Origin: UBA3700 sp002372775
Lineage (GTDB): Bacteria; Bacillota; Clostridia; Christensenellales; UBA3700
NCBI GenBank assembly: GCA_946615965.1
Contig: CAMOIC010000008.1
Coordinates: forward strand, 1 to 46,725
DNA: 46,725 bases
Direction of reading: 5' to 3'
Part shown: in pieces, positions 1-7,767 of the stretch
Numbering within the stretch: the stretch's first letter is position 1
Layout: each line of letters starts with the position of its first letter
Translations under genes and position numbers: made by a program
Notes under the pieces: generated by a model
Databases searched by the model: none
What the model saw: only the letters and a program-made list of their open reading frames with translations
What the model was told of the DNA's origin: nothing

Positions 1-83
1 TGGTGCGACCAATGAGATTTGAACTCACATGCTAATGCCTAGGTTTCTGAGGCCTATACGTCTGCCAATTTCGCCATGGTCGC
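1..83 (-). tRNA. tRNA-Leu, anticodon CAG
   Basis: On the minus strand the 7-bp acceptor stem GCGACCA/TGGTCGC closes, followed by discriminator A and an encoded CCA, whose complement is bases 1-3. The D-loop contains AATTGGCAGAC, the T arm is GTGAG-TTCAAAT-CTCAT, and a class II-sized variable region lies between. The anticodon loop CTCAGAA gives CAG at 47-49, which reads leucine codon CUG. The closing anticodon-stem pair is a C-A mismatch. The gene lies just downstream of the lipoprotein terminator. The window edge cuts exactly at the CCA, so anything further downstream is unseen. Confidence 0.95.
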
Positions 84-100
84 ACGCTACATTATTATAC

Positions 101-140
101 TACAAAAAAGAAGCCCATCAATCTTTCGATCAATGGGCTT
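101..140 (-). terminator. Rho-independent terminator of the lipoprotein gene
   Basis: On the minus strand, AAGCCCATTGATC pairs with the GATTGATGGGCTT arm around a short loop, followed by CTTTTTTG. It lies 20 bases past the stop codon of the 161-1057 gene. Confidence 0.88.
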
Positions 141-160
141 TATGTGTAATTCATCTACTT

Positions 161-1057
161 CTATTCTGTAGGAGCAACATATGCATTAACCGTAATGATG
201 TTGTTGTTATCAAATAATGCTCTCTTTGAGCAAGAAAGATTTACATTTGTCGTTCCGTTATTATATTTATAAACCTTCTTACCTTCTATTGCTGCTGTTG
301 TATCTTCTACTAAGTTTTGTTTTAAAGTACCCTTTAATTCACTAGCAGCAGATACAGTTAATTTAAATGCTGAGGATTCTGGCAAACTAACTGTTACCTT
401 AGCTTTTCCTGTTGCTTCTAAAGATGAAGGTAGTCTAGATGACGTAAATGATACTTTATAATCACTAACAATCTTTGTTTCACCCATAAATGTTCCTGAA
501 ACTAAAGCATCGCCAGAAAGACCATCTACTTTAATATCTGCTTTTCCTGATACTTCAACATCACTAATAGAAGTATCTTTTGTCATATTATATGTTGTTA
601 ATTCTGCAGTTTTAACACCTCTTATGGTGATATTGTAAGATTGATCCTCACAATACAAGCTCTTTAGAGCTAGTGTCTTTGGCATTTGTACTGTAACTTT
701 CTTTGTTGTCCATTCACTTGGGAATTCTTCATCCTCAACATCAGCAGCCACTGGCTTAACCCATAAAGTTCCTTCTGAATCCAACCAGCGATGTAAAGAT
801 AACCTTGCATCTGTTTCAGAATTCTCTTCAAAAACTTTAACAACATTATATTCTGTAGAAGCTACTACTAAAATCTCTCCTTTATCCCACGCAACATTAA
901 TAGATTTTACTAATGCGGCAGAATAAGTTCCTTCTCCTACTGAATACTTGTCTGCATTCTCATATCTTACAGTTGTGTTTCTGCATCCAACAAAACTCAT
1001 CGTTAATGCTACGCATACAACGACAATAATACATAATAAACAAATTCTCTTCTTCAT
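161..1057 (-). CDS. Putative lipoprotein with DUF4097-like beta-repeat region
   Basis: The 298-residue product begins MKKRICLLC, then a hydrophobic stretch ending in the lipobox SFVGC (Cys about residue 25), so it should be lipid-anchored on the outer face of the membrane. The rest is rich in short alternating beta-type segments (KADIKVDGLSGDALVSG, GKAKVTVSLPESSAFKLTV), which resembles the DUF4097 'putative adhesin' beta-helix family. That assignment rests on pattern only and the function is unknown. Start chosen at 1057, preceded by an AAGGGGG-type ribosome binding site. It is monocistronic, with its own promoter (1120-1147) and terminator (101-140). Confidence 0.8.
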   Translation of the reverse strand: MKKRICLLCIIVVVCVALTMSFVGCRNTTVRYENADKYSVGEGTYSAALVKSINVAWDKGEILVVASTEYNVVKVFEENSETDARLSLHRWLDSEGTLWVKPVAADVEDEEFPSEWTTKKVTVQMPKTLALKSLYCEDQSYNITIRGVKTAELTTYNMTKDTSISDVEVSGKADIKVDGLSGDALVSGTFMGETKIVSDYKVSFTSSRLPSSLEATGKAKVTVSLPESSAFKLTVSAASELKGTLKQNLVEDTTAAIEGKKVYKYNNGTTNVNLSCSKRALFDNNNIITVNAYVAPTE

Positions 1058-1119
1058 TAATAAAGCCCCCTTAACTTAAACTCACCAATCTAGACTTTAT
1101 TCTTGTCTTGTACACCTAT

Positions 1120-1147
1120 ATTATATACCCTTTTTTTAATTTTCCAA
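1120..1147 (-). promoter_or_regulatory. Promoter of the DUF4097-like lipoprotein
   Basis: On the minus strand, TTGGAA (1142-1147) and TATAAT (1120-1125) are separated by 16 bases. The predicted start lies about 55 bases upstream of the ATG. Confidence 0.6.
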
Positions 1148-1156
1148 ATTTTGCAT

Positions 1157-1186
1157 AAAAATAGGAGCTACGAAAAGTAACTCCTA
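1157..1186 (-). terminator. Terminator of the NifU-like/GGGtGRT operon
   Basis: On the minus strand, TAGGAGTTAC and GTAGCTCCTA form a hairpin around TTTTC, followed by TTTTTATG. It lies 25 bases beyond the GGGtGRT gene stop. Confidence 0.85.
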
Positions 1187-1210
1187 TATCTATCAGTAAT
1201 TATCGAATAA

Positions 1211-2215
1211 TTATTTAGCTAATGCTTGAGAAACAGAAACTGCAACTGCAACTGTAGCACCAACCATTGGGTTGTTACCCATACCGATTAATCCCATCAT
1301 CTCAACGTGAGCTGGAACTGAAGAAGATCCTGCGAATTGAGCATCTGAGTGCATACGACCCATAGTATCTGTCATACCATAAGAAGCTGGACCTGCAGCC
1401 ATGTTATCTGGGTGTAATGTACGTCCTGTACCACCACCAGAAGCAACTGAGAAGTACTTCTTGCCTTGTTCAATACACTCTTTCTTGTATGTACCAGCAA
1501 CTGGGTGTTGGAAACGAGTTGGGTTTGTTGAGTTACCAGTAATAGAAACGTCAACACCTTCTAAGTGCATGATAGCAACACCTTCACGAACATCATCAGC
1601 GCCGTAGCAACGAACTGCTAATCTGTCTGGATTGTTACCATACTTTGTTTCCTTAACGATCTTAACCTTACCTGTGAAATAGTCAAATTCTGTTTCAACA
1701 TGTGTAAATCCGTTAATTCTTGAGATAATCTTTGCAGCATCCTTTCCTAAACCGTTTAAGATAACTCTTAATGGTTCTTTACGTACCTTGTTTGCCTTCT
1801 TAGCAATACCAATAGCACCTTCAGCAGCAGCGAATGATTCGTGACCAGCTAAGAATGCGAAACACTTTGTATCTTCTGTTAACAACATAGCACCTAAGTT
1901 ACCATGTCCGATACCAACCTTACGATCATCAGCAACAGAACCAGGAATACAGAATGATTGTAAACCTACACCGATCCACTTAGCAGCTTCAGCAGCGTTC
2001 TTTGCGTTGTTCTTAATAGCTAGAGCAGCACCAACTGTGTATGCCCAGCAAGCATTTTCGAAACAAATTGTTTGGATATCCTTTACCATTTGGTAAACGT
2101 CTAATCCCTTGTCCTTACAAATCTTTTCAGCTTCTTCAATAGAAGCGATGCCGTTATCGTTTAAGCATTTATTGATTTGTGCGATTCTTCTTTCATAACC
2201 TTCAAATAAAGCCAT
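1211..2215 (-). CDS. GGGtGRT family protein
   Basis: The 334-residue product carries the family's diagnostic GGGTGRT motif at about residues 260-266, within VASGGGTGRTLHPDN. Its length matches the GGGtGRT family (about 330 residues). The family's biochemical role is not established. Histidines and glycines cluster in GIGHGNLGAM and AGHESFAAAEGA. The gene follows the NifU-like scaffold gene by 15 bases with its own strong ribosome binding site (AGGAGGATCCGAAG before ATG) and shares its terminator, so the two are one operon. The pairing suggests that the protein uses or receives an iron-sulfur cluster, but this is inference. No signal peptide or membrane segment is visible, so it is probably cytoplasmic. 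Confidence 0.9.
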   Translation of the reverse strand: MALFEGYERRIAQINKCLNDNGIASIEEAEKICKDKGLDVYQMVKDIQTICFENACWAYTVGAALAIKNNAKNAAEAAKWIGVGLQSFCIPGSVADDRKVGIGHGNLGAMLLTEDTKCFAFLAGHESFAAAEGAIGIAKKANKVRKEPLRVILNGLGKDAAKIISRINGFTHVETEFDYFTGKVKIVKETKYGNNPDRLAVRCYGADDVREGVAIMHLEGVDVSITGNSTNPTRFQHPVAGTYKKECIEQGKKYFSVASGGGTGRTLHPDNMAAGPASYGMTDTMGRMHSDAQFAGSSSVPAHVEMMGLIGMGNNPMVGATVAVAVSVSQALAK

Positions 2216-2230
2216 CTTCGGATCCTCCTA

Positions 2231-2923
2231 TTATTCTTTACGTGGGTCAATGAACTTGACACCATCGTTATATCTGCCATATTGGCCTTTTGCTTTTTCT
2301 AAAGCAACTTCAGCTGAATCACCCTTCTTCATGAAGTCTGTGAACTTGCCAAGAGATAAATATTGGTAACCAATGATTTCGTTATTTTCATCTAGAGCTA
2401 GAGAAGTAATATAACCTTCTGTTAATTCTAGGTAACGAGGTCCCTTTTCCTTTGTTGAGTAAATTGTACCAACTTGAGAACGTAAGCCCTTTCCTAGATC
2501 TTCTAGTCCAGCACCGATAGCTAAACCATCTTCTGAGAAAGCAGATTGAGTTCTACCATAAACGATTTGTAAGAATAATTCTCTCATAGCTGTGTTGATA
2601 GCATCACATACTAAGTCTGTGTTAACAGCTTCAAGTACTGTCTTACCAACAATTGCTTCAGATGCCATAGCAGCTGAGTGTGTCATACCAGAACAACCGA
2701 TTGTTTCGATTAAAGCTTCTTCGATGATACCATTCTTAACGTTTAATGAGATCTTACATGCGCCTTGTTGTGGAGCACACCAACCGATACCATGTGTGAA
2801 ACCACTGATATCCTTAATTTCTCTTGAATATACCCACTTTCCTTCTTCAGGAATTGGAGCACAACCATGAGAAGCACCACAAGCAACTTTGCACATATTT
2901 TGTACGTCTTTTGTGTATTGCAT
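2231..2923 (-). CDS. NifU/IscU-like iron-sulfur cluster scaffold protein
   Basis: This 230-residue protein resembles the NifU N-terminal (IscU-type) scaffold fold. The clearest segment is IGCSGMTHSAAMASEAIVGK (residues 76-94), matching the IscU/NifU signature around the second cluster cysteine. Cysteines occur at residues 11, 15, 21, 49, 56, 77 and 106, more than a canonical SUF/ISC scaffold. The extra N-terminal Cys (CKVACGASHGC) may form a further site. No cysteine desulfurase gene is adjacent. It is the first gene of a two-gene operon with the GGGtGRT protein, with an AGGAGG ribosome binding site before the ATG and a near-consensus promoter upstream. Annotators usually call this variant 'iron-sulfur cluster assembly scaffold protein'. 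Confidence 0.88.
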   Translation of the reverse strand: MQYTKDVQNMCKVACGASHGCAPIPEEGKWVYSREIKDISGFTHGIGWCAPQQGACKISLNVKNGIIEEALIETIGCSGMTHSAAMASEAIVGKTVLEAVNTDLVCDAINTAMRELFLQIVYGRTQSAFSEDGLAIGAGLEDLGKGLRSQVGTIYSTKEKGPRYLELTEGYITSLALDENNEIIGYQYLSLGKFTDFMKKGDSAEVALEKAKGQYGRYNDGVKFIDPRKE

Positions 2924-2973
2924 AAATTTTTTCTCCTCCTAAATTAATGCGGATTACATTTTTATACACGACT

Positions 2974-3002
2974 ATTATATGATAATTATTATATAATTTC
3001 AA
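2974..3002 (-). promoter_or_regulatory. Promoter of the NifU-like/GGGtGRT operon
   Basis: On the minus strand, TTGAAA (2997-3002), a 17-base spacer and TATAAT (2974-2979) make a near-consensus sigma-A promoter, about 50 bases before the ATG. Confidence 0.75.
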
Positions 3003-3107
3003 AATGTATTTTCTATATAATCGTAAAATTTTGATATCCTTTTTGTAACATATATACTTTTGCTAGTAATACGAAAGGCGATTGTATATAATCTTTGTGG
3101 TGAAAAT

Positions 3108-3746
3108 ATGTTAATTTACATTGTTAGACATGGCGAAACAAATATGAATAAAGCTCGAATTTTCCAAGGAACATTCGACGAGCCTTTGAATGCTGACGGA
3201 ATCAAACTAGCAGAGATTTCAGGTAAAGCCTTAAAAGGTATTCATTTTGATGAAGCCTTCACTTCTCCTCTTAGCCGAGCTTCTAAAACAATAGAGATTT
3301 TATTAAAAGAAAGTGGCAACGAAACCACCCCTATTCATGTAGAAAACCGAATACAGGAGGTAAATGTTGGCGATTGGACACTAAATCACTTAGATGACAA
3401 ATCTAATCCAGAATACGAAAAGATTCACCAATTCTTTAAAGATCCATTTTCTGTTTTAGATGTTCCAAACGGAGAAAATGTTTACGATGTAATTAAAAGA
3501 ACTCAGGATTTTATTAAAGAACTTGCTTCAAGAAACGATGATAAAACATATCTTGTTGGAACTCACGGTTTTGCTATGCGCTGCCTTTTAAATATGTTTT
3601 ATGAAGACAAAAAAGATTTTTGGCATAAACATGTACCATACAATTGTTGCTTTAACATCTTAGAAGTTAAAAATAATAACATCTCCTTGGTTAAAGAAGA
3701 TGTTTGTTTCTACGATAAAGACTCTGTTGTTGATTATTATAAATAA
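3108..3746 (+). CDS. Histidine phosphatase (phosphoglycerate mutase-like) family protein
   Basis: The protein starts MLIYIVRHGETNMN, giving the RHG catalytic motif of the histidine phosphatase superfamily. The second histidine is in VGTHGFAMRC, and a partner Arg lies in SPLSRASKT. The superfamily includes cofactor-dependent phosphoglycerate mutases and many small-molecule phosphatases, and the substrate cannot be told. The start at 3108 is preferred over an in-frame ATG-less extension from 3060 because it puts the RHG motif about seven residues from the N-terminus, as usual. A weak GGTGAAAA ribosome binding site precedes it, and a TATAAT lies at 3087-3092. Length 212 residues. It converges with the Dabb gene, and the stops are one base apart. 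Confidence 0.88.
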   Translation: MLIYIVRHGETNMNKARIFQGTFDEPLNADGIKLAEISGKALKGIHFDEAFTSPLSRASKTIEILLKESGNETTPIHVENRIQEVNVGDWTLNHLDDKSNPEYEKIHQFFKDPFSVLDVPNGENVYDVIKRTQDFIKELASRNDDKTYLVGTHGFAMRCLLNMFYEDKKDFWHKHVPYNCCFNILEVKNNNISLVKEDVCFYDKDSVVDYYK

Positions 3747-3747
3747 T

Positions 3748-4026
3748 CTATTCGTAATCAAAGATTGCTTTCTTGTCTATGAACTTAGAATAAGTGTCCT
3801 TCCATTCATGATGATTTGGACATGCATCATATGAGGCTAACGCCTCTTTTTTCATATCTATACGAATTAATAAATCATATCTATTATCTCTATCTATACA
3901 ATTTATTGGGTACTCAACATAATTTACGCCTTCGATATTAATACTATTAAATATTCTTTGAATATTCTCAAGTTCAGCCTTCCAATCATAATCTTTAACA
4001 AATTTAACTAATATACAGTGTTTCAT
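3748..4026 (-). CDS. Dabb (stress-responsive alpha-beta barrel) domain protein
   Basis: This 92-residue protein has the dimeric alpha-beta barrel (Dabb) pattern: a first strand ending in ILVKFV, a middle strand YDLLIRIDM, the ASYDACPNHHEWKD helix region and a terminal KAIFDYE. The family resembles small ferredoxin-like barrel proteins of mostly unknown function. It is preceded by AAGAGGATTT before ATG and lies 8 bases after the AlkD-like gene, so it is the second gene of that operon. The start is clear. A catalytic role cannot be assigned. Confidence 0.8.
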   Translation of the reverse strand: MKHCILVKFVKDYDWKAELENIQRIFNSINIEGVNYVEYPINCIDRDNRYDLLIRIDMKKEALASYDACPNHHEWKDTYSKFIDKKAIFDYE

Positions 4027-4034
4027 AAATCCTC

Positions 4035-4730
4035 TTATTTTATTCTTAATGTTTTTAAATACTCTTTTTGTGCATCTGATATTCTATAACTTTCTATCGC
4101 CTTTTGTATCGCCTTATTGTGAGTCCATTTTTCTAGTTTTTTATTCTCGATATACGTTATAGCTATATCATACTGTTTAGATAATGCTGTAGCAAAATAC
4201 CAAGCCACCATCATTTTTACATAGTAATCTTCATTTGTTACATTTGTTGCCATATCTAGATATTTAACATCAAAATCTTCATCTAAATAATATGTCATCA
4301 ACATTTTAACAGCAAAACGAATAGTATATACTTTATCTGATTTAATCCACTCATAAACTTTAGGCAACAACATCTCCTTATGCTTTTTAAAGACATTAGG
4401 TATTAATTGATCGCAAGTTGCCCAATTATCTATATATGGCAAAAATCTATCTATTTCTTCAACGCATTTCTTTTTGTCTTTTATTAGTGAAATAATAAAA
4501 GATTGCAATTGATTCTCTTCAAAATATTTATGTGGCAAATCTGATAAAAAAATCTCTATATCCCCTCTTTTAGATAACTCTTTTGCATAATCTCTAAGTT
4601 GAGGTGTTCTAACACCAAGAACTAGTTCTTCATCAACCGTATGAACGGTTCTAGCATTGAAATGCCTATATTCTGTTTTTGTGTCTCTTATCTCGTATAA
4701 TCTTTGTCTTATCTCTTCTATAATCGCCAC
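4035..4730 (-). CDS. DNA alkylation repair (AlkD-like HEAT-repeat) protein
   Basis: The product (about 231 residues) matches the AlkD-like DNA alkylation repair family. It begins with a basic helix (IRQRLYEIRDTKTEYRHFN) and continues as HEAT-like helical repeats with the family motifs LGVRTPQLRDYAKEL, DNWATCDQL and YYVKMMVAWYFATAL. The Asp in DNWATCDQL aligns with the residue needed by AlkC/AlkD glycosylases for excising alkylated bases. An ATG at 4745 exists, but the only AAGGG touches it directly. The GTG at 4730 has GGGAG eight bases upstream, so I prefer 4730 and either is possible. It is the first gene of an operon with the Dabb protein. Confidence 0.82.
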   Translation of the reverse strand: MAIIEEIRQRLYEIRDTKTEYRHFNARTVHTVDEELVLGVRTPQLRDYAKELSKRGDIEIFLSDLPHKYFEENQLQSFIISLIKDKKKCVEEIDRFLPYIDNWATCDQLIPNVFKKHKEMLLPKVYEWIKSDKVYTIRFAVKMLMTYYLDEDFDVKYLDMATNVTNEDYYVKMMVAWYFATALSKQYDIAITYIENKKLEKWTHNKAIQKAIESYRISDAQKEYLKTLRIK

Positions 4731-4848
4731 TTTTACATCTCCCATCCCTTATTATGTTAACACAATTTAATGGCTGCTTTTTCTCTTTTTAAAATATACC
4801 CTATATCGCCATTAACAAACTCTCCTATTATAGTTTTTATATCTTGTG

Positions 4849-4854
4849 TATAAT
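4849..4854 (+). promoter_or_regulatory. -10 element of the DUF975 gene
   Basis: TATAAT at 4849-4854 lies 36 bases before the ATG and 23 bases before TGGAGG. The -35 region is poor (TATTAT or TTATAG), so only the -10 is supported. Confidence 0.45.
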
Positions 4855-4889
4855 ATATGTGTTAACAAATTATTTGGAGGTACATATTA

Positions 4890-5591
4890 ATGGATAGGGT
4901 TGTACTAAAAAAAAGGGCTCGCGAGCAACTTGGCAATGGTATTTTCCAACAACCATGGTTATTGATGGTTGCGGCATGTTTGATCTATAGCGCAATCACA
5001 AGTGCAGTTTCAAGCTACGGAAGTTTCTCAAAGAATTCTATAGCTATTTCTTTAGGTAGTATTGCATCTTTATTATTGGCAGGTCCACTAGAATTAGGAC
5101 TTACTCGTATGACAATAAATAGAGCTAGAGATAATAAAGAATTTAACATCGAGGAACTATTCTCTGGCTTTAAAGATTTTGGCAATGCTTTTGTTTTGTA
5201 TTTATTAAGAGCTGTTTTTGTTTTCTTATGGACATTATTATTAATCGTTCCTGGAATAATAAAGGCTTATGCTTATTCAATGGCATTCTATATTCAAAAT
5301 GATAACCCAGATATGGGTGCTAGCGATTGCTTAAAAGAAAGCCAAGAAATGATGAATGGACACAAAATGGAATTATTCATTATGGACTTAAGCTTCATTG
5401 GCTGGTTTATCGTTGGATTATTATGCTTAGGCGTTGGAACTCTTTGGGTTGAAGCTTATTATCAAATGGCTCGTGCTAATTTCTATTTAGAGCTAAAGGG
5501 CCAAACGGATGAATCTGGAGATATCGTTGACGCAGATGTCGTTACTGAAGATGAAATTATTGACAGTGACGTTTTTGAAGATAAAAACTAG
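4890..5591 (+). CDS. DUF975 family integral membrane protein
   Basis: The 233-residue protein starts MDRVVLKKRAREQL, the conserved N-terminal signature of DUF975 (a small basic helix before the first membrane span). It has about four to five hydrophobic segments: near residues 24-40, 52-68, 97-120 and 163-185. Between them is the family core SMAFYIQNDNPDMGASDCLKESQEMMNGHK. The C-terminus is acidic (ESGDIVDADVVTEDEII). A TGGAGG ribosome binding site precedes the ATG. Family function is unknown, and members sit in the cytoplasmic membrane of Firmicutes. It is monocistronic, with its own terminator at 5613-5646. Confidence 0.88.
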   Translation: MDRVVLKKRAREQLGNGIFQQPWLLMVAACLIYSAITSAVSSYGSFSKNSIAISLGSIASLLLAGPLELGLTRMTINRARDNKEFNIEELFSGFKDFGNAFVLYLLRAVFVFLWTLLLIVPGIIKAYAYSMAFYIQNDNPDMGASDCLKESQEMMNGHKMELFIMDLSFIGWFIVGLLCLGVGTLWVEAYYQMARANFYLELKGQTDESGDIVDADVVTEDEIIDSDVFEDKN

Positions 5592-5612
5592 AAATTTGTA
5601 AATAGAATAATG

Positions 5613-5646
5613 AAGATCGTTTTGGGATTTCCCTTAACGATCTTTT
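5613..5646 (+). terminator. Terminator after the DUF975 gene
   Basis: AAGATCGTT and AACGATCTT pair around TTGGGATTTCCCTT, which has its own small inner GGGA/TCCC pair, then TTTTTT. It abuts the end of the convergent HipA-like gene. Confidence 0.85.
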
Positions 5647-6471
5647 TTACTTAAATAGATAACTATATTTTCTCATTTGTTCGAAAATAATATCCCTTAC
5701 TCTTATTCTTTCATTAAGAGGATAAATACTTGCTTCCCCATTCTTTCCGTTAAGTGAAAGGATTTCTTCTACCTCGGCCTTTGTAAAACTAAAATGTAGA
5801 TTATTACCATATAACAATTCAGACATCTCTAACTGCTCATCAAAACTTCTTGAAAAAGTCTTAGCTTTAACAGTTTTTATTAATTCATATAAGTCAGCAT
5901 TGATTGGATAATCCATTTTTGTATCTGCTAACAGTCCCGCTCCATTGTCAAAAATTGGACAAAGTGCAAAATCTCCTTGTGAATTCATAAGCACTGCAAT
6001 GTTATGAGTGTGCCTATCCTCATTTAAAAAGAACGCATCGATTGTTAACATTTTATTAATATATTTGCCAAAACCTTTTAGACCGATTGCTTCCATTCTG
6101 TCCGTCAAAAAAGAAATTCTATCTTTCATTTCCCTTGTTGACCATATAATCTCATTTAAGCTCTTACTGTATTTAATTTTAAACAATCTTTCTAATGTAA
6201 TTATTTGCCAATCACTATCTAAAAAATTTGGACTACTTACTCCACGATATGTTTGACTCTTGTACTTTATTTCAACAGGAGTATACAAAACATACTCGTC
6301 TGCTTTTAAAGAAGAATATTTAAGCAAGTGAGATATTGTATATTCAGCCAGCCCTTCATAGCCAGTATAATCTGCCTTATACCAAACAGCATCTTTTTCC
6401 CATTTTAATTGGTTGCCTTTAGATGACTGCCTATCGTTTGTTTTTATATCTTGCTCAAATAACTCAATCAT
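5647..6471 (-). CDS. HipA-like serine/threonine kinase (putative toxin)
   Basis: This is a 274-residue protein with the HipA/CtkA-type kinase pattern: SSKGNQ (residues 16-21) as the nucleotide loop, WYKAD with candidate ATP lysine 32, the catalytic FFLNEDRHTHNIAV (Asp152, Asn157) and the metal-binding IFDNGAG (Asp175). HipA toxins phosphorylate translation factors such as glutamyl-tRNA synthetase. It is shorter than E. coli HipA (about 440 residues) because it lacks the N-terminal subdomain. Start 6471 is chosen because AGAGGAG lies five bases before it and two bases separate it from the upstream HTH gene's stop. An upstream in-frame ATG at 6495 overlaps the HTH gene and lacks a site. A CtkA-like role is an alternative. 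Confidence 0.82.
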   Translation of the reverse strand: MIELFEQDIKTNDRQSSKGNQLKWEKDAVWYKADYTGYEGLAEYTISHLLKYSSLKADEYVLYTPVEIKYKSQTYRGVSSPNFLDSDWQIITLERLFKIKYSKSLNEIIWSTREMKDRISFLTDRMEAIGLKGFGKYINKMLTIDAFFLNEDRHTHNIAVLMNSQGDFALCPIFDNGAGLLADTKMDYPINADLYELIKTVKAKTFSRSFDEQLEMSELLYGNNLHFSFTKAEVEEILSLNGKNGEASIYPLNERIRVRDIIFEQMRKYSYLFK

Positions 6472-6473
6472 TT

Positions 6474-7022
6474 TTACTCCTCTATCTTTATCCAAAAATC
6501 ATCTTCTGCCATTCTTCCTTCTGTCTTTTTTATAATCAAAAATGGATCATAAAAAGGCAGACCCAAATCTTCTAATACAAGTTTTAGTTTATCCCTAGAT
6601 TCAGGAAAGCATCTACTTTTTAAGAATTCTTGATAATCCTTAAATGTAGGGTTTTCGTTAATCCCAAACGCCTTAAACATTACATTGTTTGTATAGTTTT
6701 TGATTAAAACTTCTTCTTTATTTTCATCCACATCTATAAGAGTACACACTCTATTCTTATACATATAGAACAACCTTAAGGGCATCTGTTTTTCTGGAAC
6801 TATTCTGCTTTTTAAATAAGCTGGATTCTCGCTTAACATATTAACCAATACAGCTACCGGTCCTTTTATCTTTTCTTCTCCTCTTTCCCATCTTTCTATA
6901 GTAGGTTTAGATACCCCAACAAGTTTTGCAAATTCAGATTGAGACAAATTAAATACTTTTCTGATTTGCTTTAACTCCTCTGGCATTATAGTATTTATTA
7001 TTGCATACTTCTCCGCTTTCAT
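6474..7022 (-). CDS. XRE-family HTH regulator, probable antitoxin of the HipA-like kinase
   Basis: The 182-residue protein carries an XRE/HipB-type helix-turn-helix near residues 17-60 (FNLSQSEFAKLVGVSKPTIE, ending in RWERGEEK). A C-terminal extension of about 110 residues includes LKLVLEDLGLPFYDP and ends GRMAEDDFWIKIEE. I do not recognise the extension as a named domain. GGGAG seven bases before the ATG supports start 7022 over an in-frame ATG at residue 13. It is the upstream gene of the pair, as with hipB-hipA, and its promoter contains two direct repeats (7046-7065, 7079-7098), as expected for autorepression. The role as an antitoxin is inferred from context. Confidence 0.8.
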   Translation of the reverse strand: MKAEKYAIINTIMPEELKQIRKVFNLSQSEFAKLVGVSKPTIERWERGEEKIKGPVAVLVNMLSENPAYLKSRIVPEKQMPLRLFYMYKNRVCTLIDVDENKEEVLIKNYTNNVMFKAFGINENPTFKDYQEFLKSRCFPESRDKLKLVLEDLGLPFYDPFLIIKKTEGRMAEDDFWIKIEE

Positions 7023-7039
7023 TTTTTATCTCCCACTAT

Positions 7040-7098
7040 ATATTACCATCATTTTGATTGCTTTTCAATAATACTTTGCCATTATTTTGATTACTTTT
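7040..7098 (-). promoter_or_regulatory. Promoter with two direct-repeat operators of the HTH/HipA-like pair
   Basis: Minus-strand TTGAAA (7063-7068), a 17-base spacer and TATATT-complement TAATAT (7040-7045) with an extended TGG. Two 20-bp repeats, 7046-7065 and 7079-7098, share CCAT-ATTTTGATT-CTTTT with two mismatches and are 33 bp apart (about three helical turns). The first fills the spacer and overlaps the -35, so occupancy should block RNA polymerase. The binding protein is presumed to be the downstream HTH protein. Confidence 0.68.
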
Positions 7099-7099
7099 G

Positions 7100-7422
7100 G
7101 CAAACAATAACTCAAATGATATCGCATTAAAGTTATTCATTGAAATGAAAAGCACATTTTAATACAATTTAACGATTGCACTAAAAATTTGTGCGGTTTT
7201 GAAAATTAAAATGTGCGGATTCAAAAAATAAAAAAGTACTTATTTTTACTTCTTTTTGAAACATTAATAAGTACTTCATTTTTAAATTTTGGCTTAGTCA
7301 AGCCATTTTTTCGTTAAAATTTTAATACAAAAAAATTGTATCAAAATATACTATTCTGTGGGTACCCCACTTTTCGTACCAACAAAACTTGGTACAAAAA
7401 AGAGGGGAAACTACAGTTGATT
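7100..7422. other. Gene-free, hairpin-rich intergenic region
   Basis: No ORF is seen. It holds several perfect inverted repeats: GCACATTTTAAT (7152-7163) with ATTAAAATGTGC (7205-7216), enclosing an inner GCAC/GTGC pair; AAGTACTTAT with ATAAGTACTT near 7232-7276; TGGCTT-AGTC-AAGCCA near 7291-7306; ATACAA with TTGTAT near 7325-7342; GTGGG/CCCAC near 7359-7371; and GTACCAA with TTGGTAC near 7376-7395. Some must be terminators for tmRNA (minus). The arm at 7232-7276 is followed by a T-rich run on that strand. I cannot assign the rest. Confidence 0.55.
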
Positions 7423-7764
7423 TGGTGGAGATGCGGAGAGTTGAACTCCGGTCCAAAAAACTTCATCCAGAACTTTCTACATACTTAGTTAATATTTGAT
7501 TGTCCCTAATAACATCTATTAACAAATCTTATTTCGGTGAGCCCTAAATCTTGTTTATAGCTTCGAGCATTACTATAAACCCTGTTCCGCTATTGACGCC
7601 GGTTCAGAATCGCGGACCCCTCTGGCCGACGGCTTGCTGACTACGCAGCGAAAGCAAATTCGCTATTTTTGTTTGCGTTTAAATTTAAGTTTCCGTTTTT
7701 ACGAAGACGAGCCTTCGATATGCTTATTCTGTCCTCGATTCCCTGTCGAATCCGGTACATCCCC
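7423..7764 (-). ncRNA. ssrA: Transfer-messenger RNA (tmRNA)
   Basis: The 342-base RNA begins GGGGATG and ends CATCTCCACCA, which pair as the alanyl-tRNA-like acceptor stem (one G-U). The 5' part has the conserved GGATTCGACAGGG, and the 3' part has GGACCGGAGTTCAACTCTCCG, the T-arm. The resume frame at 7641-7676 reads ANKNSEFAFAA then stop, a degradation tag with the normal hydrophobic AA ending. It rescues ribosomes stalled on broken mRNA, with SmpB. smpB lies upstream on the same strand, separated by metA. No clean promoter of its own is visible, so it could be processed from a smpB-metA-ssrA transcript. Confidence 0.97.
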
Positions 7765-7767
7765 ATA

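Noticed and set aside
29..217. 62-codon plus-strand ORF
   Set aside because: It lies over the tRNA-Leu and the terminator in antisense.
1372..1557. Alternate-frame ORF within the GGGtGRT gene
   Set aside because: Overlaps a recognised gene wholly; low-complexity composition.
3060..3107. N-terminal extension of the histidine phosphatase
   Set aside because: No ribosome binding site, and a -10-like TATAAT falls inside it; the RHG motif is normally near the start.
7040..7422. CRISPR-like array
   Set aside because: The repeats are different inverted stems, not a repeated unit with spacers.
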